A DNA stretch of 16,491 bases, from contig CAIXAY010000095.1 in NCBI GenBank assembly GCA_903917505.1, positions 1 through 16,491 of the forward strand. The letters are read 5' to 3'. This document shows, piece by piece, positions 7,143 to 16,462 of the stretch. Source of the DNA: an uncultured beta proteobacterium. GTDB taxonomy: Bacteria > Pseudomonadota > Gammaproteobacteria > Burkholderiales > Rhodocyclaceae. The notes below the pieces were generated by a model that was given only the letters and a program-made list of their open reading frames with translations, did not search any database and was not told the DNA's origin. Every line of letters begins with the position of its first letter. The first letter of the stretch is position 1. The position numbers were made by a program, and so were the translations under genes.

Positions 7143-9761
7143 TCAGGCCAGCGCCTTGTCCACCACCTCGAAGACATCGCGCGACAGGCCAGGCTGTTGC
7201 CTGAGCGCTGCGAGCGCCGCCCGCGCATGGCCCTGGCGCACGGCGTCGAAGCGCCGCCAGCGGTCGAAGCAGCGCGCGAGGCGCGCGGCGATTTGCGGAT
7301 TAAGCGGGTCGAGCACGGCGATTTCGCCGGTGAGGAAGCGGTAGCCGCTGCCGTCGAGCGCGTGGAAGTGGCGATGATTGGCGCCGAAGCTGCGCAGCAG
7401 CGCATAGACCTTGTTCGGATTGCGCCGGTCGAAGGCCTCGTGCCGCGTCAGCGCCTCGACCCGCGCCAGCGTGCCGGGCAGGCGGCTTGTTGCCTGCACC
7501 GCCAGCCACTTGTCAATGGCCAGCGCCTCGCCGCGCCAGCGCGCGTAGAACGCGGCGAGCGCGGCCTCGCCGGCGTCATGCACGCCCGGCGCGTTGGCCA
7601 GGGCGGCCAGCGCCGAGAATTCGTCCGTCATATTGTCGGCGGCGGCGAATTGCGCTTGCGCGAGGGCGCGGTAGTCGCCCGAATCGAGCTCGTTGAGATA
7701 AGCGAGGCAGAGATTGCGCAGGCGCCGGCGCGCGACCTGCCCCGACTCGGGCTGGTAGGCGCCGGCCGGTGCCAGCCCCGCGTAGCGCCTGGCGAAATCG
7801 CCGGCCAGTCCGTTCGCCAGAAAGCGCGCGAGGCCGCTGCGCGCGGCGTGCAGCGCTTCTGGATCGACCACATCGAGTTGTTCGGCCAGCGTCGCTTCGC
7901 CGGGCAGGGTCAGCGCCTCGGCGATGAAAGCCGGATCGCCGGCGCCGAGCAGGACCTGGCGCGCGGCTTCGAGCACGCTCGCCGGCCATTGCACGGTTTC
8001 CGCCGCAGCGCTGCGCGCCGCCGCGAGGATGAGTTCGCCAAACAGGCGCTGTCCCGCTTCCCAGCGGTTGAAGGGATCGCTGTCGTGGGCCAGCAGATGC
8101 GCAAGTTCGGCTTCGCCATAAGCGAACTCGAGCACCACCGGCGCCGAGAAATTGCGCAGCAGCGAAGGCACCGGCGGCGCCGCGATGTTCTCGAAGACAA
8201 AAGTTTGCTGGGGTTCTGTCAATTGCAGCAAGCGCGTCGCGCCGGCGCCATCGCCGAGATCGAGATCGCGGCCGTCGGGGCCGAGCAGTCCGACGGCGAC
8301 CGGAATCAGATAAGGGGACTTCGCGGTCTGTCCGGGCGAAGCGGCGCAGCGCTGGCTCAGCGTCAGGGTGTAGCGCCGGCAGCTCGCGTCGTAGCTGCCC
8401 TGCGCCATCACGGTCGGCGTTCCGGCCTGGCTGTACCAGGCCATGAAGGGCTTGAAGTCGAAGCCCGACGCGTCGCCCATCGCCGCGACGAAATCGTCGC
8501 AGGTCACCGCCTGCCCGTCGTGGCGCGCGAAATAAAGGTCCATGCCGCGCCGGAAAGCGTCCTTGCCGATCAGCGTATGGATCATGCGCACGACTTCGGC
8601 ACCCTTTTCATAGACCGTCGCCGTGTAGAAATTATTGATTTCGAGATAGCTCGCCGGCCGCACCGGATGCGCCATCGGGCCGGCGTCCTCGGGGAACTGC
8701 GCGGCGCGCAGGCCGCGCACTTCGCGGATGCGGGCGGTCTCGCGGCTGTGCGTGTCGGCGCCGAACTGCTGGTCGCGGAAAACGGTCAGCCCTTCCTTGA
8801 GCGAGAGCTGGAACCAGTCGCGGCAGGTGACGCGATTGCCGGTCCAGTTGTGGAAATATTCGTGCGCGATGACCCGGTCGATGGCCTCGAAATCCGCGTC
8901 CGTCGCCAGATCGGCGCGCGCCAGGACGTACTTGGTGTTGAAGATGTTGAGGCCCTTGTTCTCCATCGCCCCCATGTTGAAATCGCCGACCGCGACGATC
9001 ATGTAGTGGTCGAGATCGCATTCGAGGCCGAAGGTCTCCTCGTCCCAGCGCATCGCTTTCCTGAGCGCCGCCATGGCGTGCGCGCACTGGTCGAGCCGGC
9101 CCGGTTCGACGTAGATCGCGAGCTGCACGTCGCGGCCCGAAGCGGTGCGGTAGGTGTCGCGCAGCACGTCGAGCTTGCCGGCGACCAGCGCGAAGAGGTA
9201 ACAGGGCTTCTTGAACGGATCTTCCCAGCGCGCGTAATGCCGGCCATCGGCCTCATCGCCGCTGCCGGCCGGGTTGCCGTTGGCCAGCAGGACCGGGAAA
9301 GCGGCCTTGTCGGCATGAATGGTGACGGTGTAGCGGGCCATCACGTCCGGGCGGTCGAGGAACCAGGTGATGCGCCGGAAACCCTGCGCTTCGCACTGCG
9401 TGAAGTAGCCGTCGCGGCTGCGATAGAGCCCCGACAGCTGGGTGTTGCGGTCGGGCTGGATGCGCACGCGCGTTTGCAGCGTAAAGCGGTCCGCCGGCGC
9501 GTTCACGGTCAGCCGGCGTTCGCCGACGCTGTAGGCATCGGCCGCGAGCGCCTGGTCGTCGATGGCCAACGAGAGGGTTTCGAGATGGTCGCCGTCGAGA
9601 ACCAGCGGCGGCCGGCCGGCGACCGCCGCGTTGCGCACGCAAGCGAGCGTGGCGGTCACCACGGTCCCGTCCGACTGGATATCGACATCGAGGTGCACGG
9701 CGTCGACCAGCCAGGGCGGTGGCGTATAGTCGACGAGTCGGACAGGCAGGGCAGCAGGCAT
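7143..9761 (-). CDS. pepN: Aminopeptidase N (M1 family)
   Basis: This 872-residue zinc aminopeptidase removes N-terminal residues from peptides in the cytoplasm. The substrate-binding GAMEN motif is at 264-268. The zinc site is HEYFH (300-304) with the third ligand Glu323 in LKEGLTVF. These sit three residues from the corresponding E. coli PepN positions (GAMEN 261-265, His297, His301, Glu320), and the total length (870 in E. coli) agrees. The N-terminal beta domain contains QCEAQGFRRITWFLDRPDV, typical of the PepN subfamily. The catalytic domain is followed by a beta-sandwich and a long helical C-terminal domain reaching the end. The ribosome site before the ATG at 9761 is weak. The gene converges on the Ser/Thr kinase gene with 27 bp between stops and diverges from tpx. 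Confidence 0.97.
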   Translation of the reverse strand: MPAALPVRLVDYTPPPWLVDAVHLDVDIQSDGTVVTATLACVRNAAVAGRPPLVLDGDHLETLSLAIDDQALAADAYSVGERRLTVNAPADRFTLQTRVRIQPDRNTQLSGLYRSRDGYFTQCEAQGFRRITWFLDRPDVMARYTVTIHADKAAFPVLLANGNPAGSGDEADGRHYARWEDPFKKPCYLFALVAGKLDVLRDTYRTASGRDVQLAIYVEPGRLDQCAHAMAALRKAMRWDEETFGLECDLDHYMIVAVGDFNMGAMENKGLNIFNTKYVLARADLATDADFEAIDRVIAHEYFHNWTGNRVTCRDWFQLSLKEGLTVFRDQQFGADTHSRETARIREVRGLRAAQFPEDAGPMAHPVRPASYLEINNFYTATVYEKGAEVVRMIHTLIGKDAFRRGMDLYFARHDGQAVTCDDFVAAMGDASGFDFKPFMAWYSQAGTPTVMAQGSYDASCRRYTLTLSQRCAASPGQTAKSPYLIPVAVGLLGPDGRDLDLGDGAGATRLLQLTEPQQTFVFENIAAPPVPSLLRNFSAPVVLEFAYGEAELAHLLAHDSDPFNRWEAGQRLFGELILAAARSAAAETVQWPASVLEAARQVLLGAGDPAFIAEALTLPGEATLAEQLDVVDPEALHAARSGLARFLANGLAGDFARRYAGLAPAGAYQPESGQVARRRLRNLCLAYLNELDSGDYRALAQAQFAAADNMTDEFSALAALANAPGVHDAGEAALAAFYARWRGEALAIDKWLAVQATSRLPGTLARVEALTRHEAFDRRNPNKVYALLRSFGANHRHFHALDGSGYRFLTGEIAVLDPLNPQIAARLARCFDRWRRFDAVRQGHARAALAALRQQPGLSRDVFEVVDKALA

Positions 9762-9937
9762 AAGCGTCTTGTTCCGCAGAAGGATCAGGCTCGATGATAA
9801 GGCAAAAGTCGAAAAGAGGCGTCGGCGCGCGGCCCGGCGATCCCGACCACGGCAGCGGCGAAACTTTCACCGCCGGACGCTGACAAAGCTCGTCCCTTGA
9901 GCATTTTCCGATAAATTAACCATAACGAGGATTCCAC

Positions 9938-10441
9938 ATGGCAAGCACAGTCACCCGCGCCGGCAGCCCGATCGAAGTCGCCGGCGATTTTCCGAAAAAA
10001 GGCGCCAGGGCGCCGGCCTTCTCGCTCGTCGACGCCGACCTCGCCGACCGGACGCTCGAGAGCTACGCCGGCAAACGCAAGGTCTTGAACATTTTTCCGA
10101 GCATCGATACGCCGACCTGCGCGATGTCGGTGCGCAAGTTCAACCAGCGCGCCAACGAGGCGGCCAACACCGTCGTGCTGTGCATTTCCGCCGACCTGCC
10201 GTTCGCGCAAAAGCGTTTCTGCGGGGCCGAGGGATTGACCAACGTCGTGACCCTGTCGACCCTGCGCGGCGGCGAATTCCTCAAGGACTACGGCGTCGCG
10301 CTGGCCAGCGGCGCCATGGCCGGCCTGGCGGCGCGCGCCGTCGTCGTTCTCGATGAAAACGACAAGGTGCTGCACAGCGAACTCGTTCCCGAAATCAAGA
10401 GCGAACCCGATTACGACGCGGCGCTCAAGGTCCTCGGCTGA
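9938..10441 (+). CDS. tpx: Thiol peroxidase, atypical 2-Cys peroxiredoxin
   Basis: This 167-residue peroxidase reduces hydrogen peroxide and alkyl hydroperoxides, regenerated by thioredoxin. The peroxidatic cysteine is Cys61 in [16 protein letters not shown] and the resolving cysteine is Cys95 in KRFCGAEG. Cys82 and Arg133 also fall at the same numbers as in E. coli Tpx (as recalled). The protein is full length for the family. AACGAGG lies just before the ATG. The gene diverges from pepN across 176 bp with an AT-rich patch near 9905-9925, but I found no well-spaced promoter. Its last 31 bp overlap the 3' end of the convergent exonuclease gene. Confidence 0.96.
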   Translation: MASTVTRAGSPIEVAGDFPKKGARAPAFSLVDADLADRTLESYAGKRKVLNIFPSIDTPTCAMSVRKFNQRANEAANTVVLCISADLPFAQKRFCGAEGLTNVVTLSTLRGGEFLKDYGVALASGAMAGLAARAVVVLDENDKVLHSELVPEIKSEPDYDAALKVLG

Positions 10442-11049
10442 TTTTCGGCGGGCGGCGTTTCGCGCCCCGCCGCCCAGGCCCGATAGACGCGCAGCGCAAC
10501 CTGCGCGTCGTTGGCGGCGTAAAGCAGCTGGCGCTCGGCGAGGCGCGTGCTGGCCCAGTTGCTGGTGCCGATCTTCTTCGATTTCTGCAGGCGCGCCGCG
10601 AAGAAATGCGCGACGGCGATTTTCGCGCCGACGGTGCCCGGATGTTCGGGGCTGCGCAGCACTTCGCCGAGATCGATGAAATGCTTGAGCTCGATGTCCA
10701 GCCGCGATTTCAACACGCTCAAATCGTTGCCGAGGCCGAAGCCGACCTTGAGCACGCGCGGCGATTCGAGAATGCTCTTCAACGCCGGCGACGCCGGCAG
10801 AAGTGGAATCTGGAAAAGGTAGACCCGCGTCTCGAGGGCGAGCTGAACGAGATGCGGGCCTGTCGATTGTTCGCCCTTGAGAAAAGTCGGCTTCGATTCG
10901 GTGTCGAAGCCGATCACGTCCGCCGCCAGCAGCGCGGCCAGCGCCTCTTCGGCCAGCGCCGGCGAATCGACCATGGTGATATCGGCGAGCGCGACGCCGG
11001 CGTAATCCGGGAGTTCGGCGGCGCGCAGCGTCGCCCGGTTGAGAATCAC
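10411..11049 (-). CDS. 3'-5' exonuclease, DEDDy/RNase D-like
   Basis: This protein of about 212 residues is a single exonuclease domain of the DnaQ-like DEDD superfamily. Residue numbers are for the start used here. ExoI is DTESK (Asp49, Glu51), ExoII is GNDLSVL (Asp109), and ExoIII is YAANDAQ (Tyr177, Asp181), making it DEDDy like RNase D. It lacks the HRDC domains of true RNase D, so the substrate (RNA or DNA 3' ends) is open. The start is uncertain. The GTG at 11049, just past the esterase stop, gives the most natural N-terminus. An ATG at 11103 inside the esterase gene has a better-spaced GAGG and would add 18 residues. The gene probably shares a transcript with the upstream esterase. Its stop lies inside the end of tpx. 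Confidence 0.85.
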   Translation of the reverse strand: MILNRATLRAAELPDYAGVALADITMVDSPALAEEALAALLAADVIGFDTESKPTFLKGEQSTGPHLVQLALETRVYLFQIPLLPASPALKSILESPRVLKVGFGLGNDLSVLKSRLDIELKHFIDLGEVLRSPEHPGTVGAKIAVAHFFAARLQKSKKIGTSNWASTRLAERQLLYAANDAQVALRVYRAWAAGRETPPAENQPRTLSAAS

Positions 11050-11059
11050 CGCGCCCAGG

Positions 11060-11737
11060 TCAGCGCTCCGCCATCCGGGCACTGAGCCAGATCCCGATCG
11101 CATCGATTTCCTCGGGGCAGACCGAATGCGGCATGTGATATTCAAGCCACTCGACGCGATAGCCGTGCTGCAACAGCAAGTCGCGCGCCGCGCGCCCCAG
11201 CCCGATCGAAAGCACCTGGTCTTCGCGGCCGTGCGCGGCGAAGACCGGAATCGCCTTGTTGATCTCGGTCGCCGCTTCGAGCAGGCGCGCCGGGCCGGGG
11301 ATGTAGGTGGACAGCGCGATCACGCCGGCGAGTTTTTCGGGGTAGCAGAGCGCGGCCGTGTAGGCGATGGCCCCGCCCTGCGAAAAGCCGGCGAGAAAGA
11401 TTCTGTCGCTGGCCATGCCGCGCTGATTTTCGCGCGCGATCAACCGGCCCACCGCGGCGACGGACGCGGCGATGCCCGCCTCATCCACCTGGCGGTTGTT
11501 GCTCTCCAGCGAGATGATGTCGTACCACGCGCGCATCTCGTAGCCGCCGTTGCAGGTCACCGGGATGACCGGCGCATGCGGAAAAAGGAAGCGGACGCCG
11601 GGCATGTCGTCGAGGCCCAGCTCCGGCACCACCGGGACGAAATCGGAGCCGTCGGCGCCGAGGCCGTGCAGCCAGATCACCGAGAACTCCGGATTGTCGC
11701 GGGTCTCGACTTCGATGGCGGGCAATAGATCGTGCAT
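11060..11737 (-). CDS. Carboxylesterase, alpha/beta hydrolase
   Basis: This 225-residue cytoplasmic serine hydrolase belongs to the phospholipase/carboxylesterase family (PF02230 type, similar to Pseudomonas EstA-like enzymes and E. coli YpfH). The oxyanion-loop region is LHGLGADGSDF, and the nucleophile elbow GFSQGG gives Ser119. Asp173 in HGREDQVL and His204 in MPHSV complete the triad. The length is typical. I chose the ATG at 11737 because AGGAG lies 6 bases upstream. A longer frame to 11815 adds 26 residues unlike the family. The exonuclease gene follows within about 10 bp on the same strand. The physiological ester substrate cannot be read from the sequence. Confidence 0.93.
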   Translation of the reverse strand: MHDLLPAIEVETRDNPEFSVIWLHGLGADGSDFVPVVPELGLDDMPGVRFLFPHAPVIPVTCNGGYEMRAWYDIISLESNNRQVDEAGIAASVAAVGRLIARENQRGMASDRIFLAGFSQGGAIAYTAALCYPEKLAGVIALSTYIPGPARLLEAATEINKAIPVFAAHGREDQVLSIGLGRAARDLLLQHGYRVEWLEYHMPHSVCPEEIDAIGIWLSARMAER

Positions 11738-11915
11738 GGAATCTCCTGAATCAATGGATCGCGGCCTGTCAGTGTATTGGATACCGGCGCCTTGCACGAA
11801 TTCTTGACAAGGCAAGACAGCTGTTCGGCGTTACACTCTCACCCTCGCGCGTTGCCGATTGACGCCTCGCTCCCCTTCCCCGCCGCCCCTTGCCGCAAGC
11901 CAGAAAGCCGATTCC

Positions 11916-12400
11916 ATGCACCCTGTCCACGATACCGACGTCGTCCTGCTGATGGCCACGGCCCTGGCGGCGAAAAGGCGGCCGGCCGAACTCGTCGAAC
12001 TCATCGCGGCCGCCGATCTGCTGACCGGCGCCATCCCATCCGAAGCGAAACTCGCCGATGCCTTTGCACGGCTCTCGGCCTGCGGCCTGATCTGCGCGGT
12101 GGCGGGCGCTTACACGCTGACGCCGGCGGCGGAGAAGATCATGACCGGCACGCGCCGAAAAGCCGATACCCCGGAATGCATCGTCAACATCAAGGAGAAG
12201 CTCGCCGCTTTCGAAGCGCCGACCGCATCGGAGACGATCACGCTCGGCACCGCGCAGATCGGCGCGGCTATTGTCGCGCACCGGGCGGCCGTCAACGCCC
12301 CGGGCAAGAACCTGCTTGTGCCCAAGCCGAAAGCCGCGGACGCCGAAAGCAGACCCGGGCAGCGCCAGCGCAAGCCCCTGGCCGCCCGCCGGCGCAAGGC

Positions 12401-12404
<4 letters not shown>
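11916..12404 (+). CDS. Uncharacterised protein coupled to dbpA
   Basis: I do not recognise this 162-residue protein by name. Residues about 8-75 are predicted by eye to form several short helices ending in SACGLICAVAGAYTLTPAAEK, a pattern like a winged-helix domain (recognition helix, then a beta-wing). Residues 86-123 form a second small segment (NIKEKLAAFEAP, then GTAQIGAAIVAHR). The tail from about 130 is strongly basic, ending GQRQRKPLAARRRKA, which suggests contact with nucleic acid. I chose the ATG at 11916; the frame extends upstream to 11859 with a proline-rich sequence unlike a protein start. Its stop overlaps the dbpA start as ATGA, so the two are translated together. A role alongside DbpA in RNA or ribosome metabolism is inference from position and charge only. 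Confidence 0.8.
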
Positions 12405-13822
<1,418 letters not shown>

Positions 13823-13966
13823 CCACCGCCACGCGGCAAATGCTCTCGCCGCCACGCGCCTCCACCTTCACGCTTGCTTACAACTCGAGACAAAGCCTTA
13901 CGCAAACGCGTCGGTCCGCCCTGCCCGCGCCGCGTTAAAGAAAGCGTAGTCTTACTGGAGTTGCTC

Positions 13967-14113
13967 ATGAAAAAGATTGTTCTTCTCGTCATCGCCGTTC
14001 TTGCGCTCACCTCGCTCTCGGCCTGTGTGATTGCACCGCCCTATGCCTACCCCTACTACGGCGAATCGCACCGGCATTACTATCATGACGACGGCTGGGC
14101 ACGGCGCTGGTAA
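13967..14113 (+). CDS. Tiny Tyr/His-rich lipoprotein
   Basis: This 48-residue protein has a lysine-led hydrophobic signal sequence (MKKIVLLVIAVLALTSLSAC) ending in a lipobox LSAC, so Cys20 should be lipidated after signal peptidase II cleavage. The mature part is only 29 residues, rich in Tyr, His and Pro, with PPYAYPYYG and HRHYYHDD. CTGGAG sits 6 bases before the ATG, which supports translation. The frame continues upstream to 13874, but that segment has no signal-like character. No function is known to me. The His/Asp cluster could bind metal, but that is speculation. It lies 144 bp downstream of dbpA and is probably a separate unit. Confidence 0.78.
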   Translation: MKKIVLLVIAVLALTSLSACVIAPPYAYPYYGESHRHYYHDDGWARRW

Positions 14114-14382
14114 GCGCTATCCGGTCGAGGCAAGCGCACCCGCTTCATCCCGGCTGGTGCGTTGCAACCCGAATCAGCGCTGCCGGATCCGCATGTGCGC
14201 GCGCGCATCCCTGACCCGCCGGCCGCTTCTGGCGCGGTTCTAAAAAGACAGCCAGACGACCTTTGGCCGGCGTACAATTGCCGGCGCTAGCCGCCCCAAA
14301 CCGCTCCGAATGCTCTTGCAGGCGACCGCAACTCCGGCTTGCCGATGCCGGCCCGCCCTATCCTTCGCCACTGAGCCCAGCG
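14114..14382. other. Intergenic region between lipoprotein and fliL-like
   Basis: I see no gene here. CGCACC (14135-14140) and GGTGCG (14156-14161) form a perfect 6-bp inverted repeat with a 15-base loop and no T-run, a weak terminator candidate for the lipoprotein gene. A -10-like TACAAT (14273-14278) lies between two GCCGGC palindromes but has no recognisable -35 at 16-18 bases. Confidence 0.35.
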
Positions 14383-14790
14383 ATGAACCGCCAGTTTTTT
14401 TCCCTGTTGAGCCGTATAGTCCCGATTGTTCTCCTGTTCGGCGCCCTGCCCGGCCTGGCCAGCGAACACGGCGGTGGCGAGTCCGGCCCGACGCCGATGC
14501 AGTTCATCGTCAACGTCGGCGACTCGGTGGCAACGATGCGCGTCCTGCAAATCACCATCGTTCCGGAATTTGCCAACCCCGGGGCGGCGCAACTCCTGGC
14601 GGCGATCCGGCCCAAGGTTCAGCACCGGCTCATTCTGCTGCTCTCCAGCGAAGAGATCGCCAGCCTTCAGACGGTCAAGGGCAAACAGGCATTGCAGGGG
14701 CGCATGCTCGACGAACTCAACGGCCTGATCGACGAAACCAGCAAGACCGGTGTCAGCGAAGTGTTCTTCACCAATTTCATCCTGCAGTGA
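14383..14790 (+). CDS. FliL-like exported protein
   Basis: This 135-residue protein resembles the periplasmic domain of FliL, the flagellar stator-associated protein. The match runs from FIVNVGD (41-47) through VLQITIVPEFANP and RLILLLSSEEIASLQTVKGK to the end VSEVFFTNFILQ, the usual FliL C-terminal strand. The N-terminus (about 1-26) is a hydrophobic segment followed by LPGLASEHG, which looks like a cleavable signal peptide (possible cut after Ala26) but could be an uncleaved anchor as in classical FliL. The length is shorter than most FliL proteins, which have a cytoplasmic start and a linker. I chose the ATG at 14383; the upstream extension to 14263 is not protein-like. No other flagellar gene is in the window, so it is an orphan paralogue or lies away from the flagellar cluster. 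Confidence 0.82.
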   Translation: MNRQFFSLLSRIVPIVLLFGALPGLASEHGGGESGPTPMQFIVNVGDSVATMRVLQITIVPEFANPGAAQLLAAIRPKVQHRLILLLSSEEIASLQTVKGKQALQGRMLDELNGLIDETSKTGVSEVFFTNFILQ

Positions 14791-14802
14791 ACCAAGGCAG
14801 TC

Positions 14803-14820
14803 GCGCCCGAGGCCGGGCGC
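14803..14820. terminator. GC-rich hairpin between convergent genes
   Basis: GCGCCCG (14803-14809) and CGGGCGC (14814-14820) form a perfect 7-bp stem with a 4-base loop. It sits in the 41-bp gap between the stops of the fliL-like gene and the diguanylate cyclase gene, where a bidirectional terminator would be expected. Neither side has a T-run, so it is not a classical intrinsic terminator. Confidence 0.45.
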
Positions 14821-14831
14821 CCCGCCGCCAA

Positions 14832-16022
14832 CTATGCGCCGCGGACTCTGGCGATCAGCGCCAGCGGGATCCTGACGAAATTGCGCAAGAGCGTCGACAG
14901 CAGGCGCCGCGCCGTGCGGGGCGGCAAGCCGCCGGCGCATTCGACACGGTTGCGGCCCTTGTGCTTGGCCTGATAGAGCGCCTGGTCGGCTGCCGCCACC
15001 AGTTCCTCGGCGCAATGCAGATTGTCCGCCGCAAGATGCCTGGCCGGCAGCATGGCCAGCCCGATCGAAATGCTCACCCGAATCGGCTGCCCGGATTGCG
15101 CGCTGAACGGTTTCTCCTCGACGCTGACGCGAATCCGTTCGGCGATCTGGTGCGCATCATGCAATTCCGATTTCGGCAGCAGCACGACGAATTCCTCGCC
15201 GCCGTAGCGGGCGATCGTATCGCCCGAGCGCAACTGCGACTGGATCAGCCTGGCCACCCCGCGCAGCACCTCGTCGCCGGCCGGATGGCCGTGGCTGTCG
15301 TTGATCCGCTTGAACTTGTCGATATCGAGGAACATGCACGCCAGCGGATGCTTGTAACGGCGGGCCTGGCTGATTTCCACCGGGCAGCGATGCTCGAAGT
15401 AGCGGCGATTCTGCACGCCGGTCAGCGCGTCGGTCAGGCCGACCATCTTCAAGCGTTCCTGCGAGAGCGCATTCTCGAGGCAGATGCCGACGATCTGCGC
15501 CAGGCGCTCGAGAAAATCCGTTCCGCAAGCGTCGTTGTAGCGGTCCGAGGAAGCACTGCCCATGTGCAGGCTGCCGATCAGTTCGCCGCGCCGCGTGAGC
15601 GGCAGCAGCGCGACCGTGCGAATGGCGCCGGCACTGGCCTTGAACAGCGCCTGGTGCCGCGCGACGGCGAAATCGCCCAGCCAGGGGCGGCGCATCTCGC
15701 CGTACAGGACATCGAGCGCGTCCGCCGACTCGAGCAGCGTCAGGTCGGCAAAACCCGTATCCTCGACCGGCCCGTTTTCAAGAATCTGCCGCGCCTCGTC
15801 GTCGCGATCGACCAGCGCGAGGGTCACGAATTCGACGGCGAAAGCCTGCCTGTACTCGCATAACAGCAGGCGCAGCAGTTCGCGCAGCGAGACCGCGGCG
15901 ATCAGTTGCCGCTCGAGCTGGTCGAAGCGGCGCAGCTTGTCCTCGTTGCACCGCGCTTCGTTGAGCAGCGCTTCCAGTTGCTGGCGTAGAGAAAAGTTTT
16001 CGGACTGCAGCGGACTGTTCAT
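14832..16022 (-). CDS. Diguanylate cyclase, GAF/DUF484-like + GGDEF
   Basis: This 396-residue cytoplasmic protein should make cyclic di-GMP from two GTP. Residues about 7-40 form a coiled-coil-like start (FSLRQQLEALLNEARCNEDKLRRFDQLERQL). Residues about 45-185 form a GAF-like domain resembling DUF484, with VALLPLTRRGELIGSLHMGS. The GGDEF domain spans about 193-362: LTDALTGVQNRRYF, metal-binding Asp233 in FLDIDKFKRIND, and active site GGEEF (274-278). An intact product-inhibition I-site RSGD lies at 265-268. The last 30 residues hold an amphipathic or hydrophobic stretch. I chose the ATG at 16022; the open frame upstream has only a TTG start. No strong ribosome site is visible. The gene converges on the fliL-like gene and lies 94 bp downstream of a small membrane-protein gene. 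Confidence 0.92.
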   Translation of the reverse strand: MNSPLQSENFSLRQQLEALLNEARCNEDKLRRFDQLERQLIAAVSLRELLRLLLCEYRQAFAVEFVTLALVDRDDEARQILENGPVEDTGFADLTLLESADALDVLYGEMRRPWLGDFAVARHQALFKASAGAIRTVALLPLTRRGELIGSLHMGSASSDRYNDACGTDFLERLAQIVGICLENALSQERLKMVGLTDALTGVQNRRYFEHRCPVEISQARRYKHPLACMFLDIDKFKRINDSHGHPAGDEVLRGVARLIQSQLRSGDTIARYGGEEFVVLLPKSELHDAHQIAERIRVSVEEKPFSAQSGQPIRVSISIGLAMLPARHLAADNLHCAEELVAAADQALYQAKHKGRNRVECAGGLPPRTARRLLSTLLRNFVRIPLALIARVRGA

Positions 16023-16051
16023 TGTTATGTTAACGGCATGAGAATCAAATA

Positions 16052-16069
16052 CTTCAGTACACCCTGAAG
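16052..16069. repeat. Inverted repeat upstream of the cyclase gene
   Basis: CTTCAG (16052-16057) and CTGAAG (16064-16069) form a perfect inverted repeat with a 6-base spacer, 29 bases before the cyclase ATG. It could be an operator or a leader hairpin. It could also be a weak terminator for the membrane-protein gene upstream, since the minus strand continues TATTTGATTCT. Confidence 0.4.
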
Positions 16070-16116
16070 CCAAGGCCAATCATGCCAATGCCTTTAGCAT
16101 AACCCGCCGGATGGGC

Positions 16117-16428
16117 TCAGCCCGGCCGCGCGCCGCCGAAGAAGCGCTTGAACAGCCTGTAGGGCAAGGTCACCAGCTTCACCAGCCAGGGCCACAGCCA
16201 GGCGATGATCAGGGTCGGGATGCCGATGATGAACAGCGCGGTCAATACCCCCAACCTGACATCGGCATTGGGCGAATCCCAGAACAGCCACAGCACGAAG
16301 ACGCCGAGGCTCCAGAAGGCGCCAAGGCGTACCCCCTTGTGCGCATCGAGACAGGCCCAGCGCAAGAACCCGCCGGCGATGAACGGGAGGATGAAGAACA
16401 CGAATATTTCAATGGGTTTCCAAGACAT
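16117..16428 (-). CDS. Small multi-pass inner-membrane protein
   Basis: I do not recognise this 103-residue protein. Hydrophobic segments at about 7-24, 35-50 and 59-83 suggest three membrane helices. They are followed by a basic tail (LPYRLFKRFFGGARPG) that probably faces the cytoplasm. It is rich in Trp and Phe. GGAGCG lies 7 bases before the ATG, supporting the start. The diguanylate cyclase gene follows on the same strand after 94 bp, but the gap and the inverted repeat within it leave co-transcription uncertain. Confidence 0.82.
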   Translation of the reverse strand: MSWKPIEIFVFFILPFIAGGFLRWACLDAHKGVRLGAFWSLGVFVLWLFWDSPNADVRLGVLTALFIIGIPTLIIAWLWPWLVKLVTLPYRLFKRFFGGARPG

Positions 16429-16456
16429 CAGCGATCGCTCCGGTTGCCGGTAAGGG

Positions 16457-16462
16457 AGTATA
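16457..16462 (-). promoter_or_regulatory. Candidate -10 element for the membrane-protein gene
   Basis: TATACT on the minus strand matches five of six -10 bases and would start transcription about 20 bases before the ATG at 16428. No -35 match is found 16-18 bases upstream, so it is a weak call. Confidence 0.3.

Noticed and set aside
7197..9797. Plus-strand open frame of 866 codons opposite pepN
   Set aside because: Shadow of pepN; composition is low quality and the opposite strand has the zinc and GAMEN motifs.
9897..9926. TTGAGC-N18-CATAAC as a tpx promoter
   Set aside because: The transcript would start inside the ribosome-binding site, leaving no usable leader.
11804..11809. Perfect TTGACA upstream of the 162-residue gene
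   Set aside because: The nearest -10-like sequence (TTACAC) is 21 bases away, too far for a standard promoter.
11777..12400. In-frame upstream extension of dbpA
   Set aside because: The segment is an out-of-frame reading of the 162-residue gene, and the ATG at 12401 gives a normal DbpA N-terminus with a 4-bp overlap.
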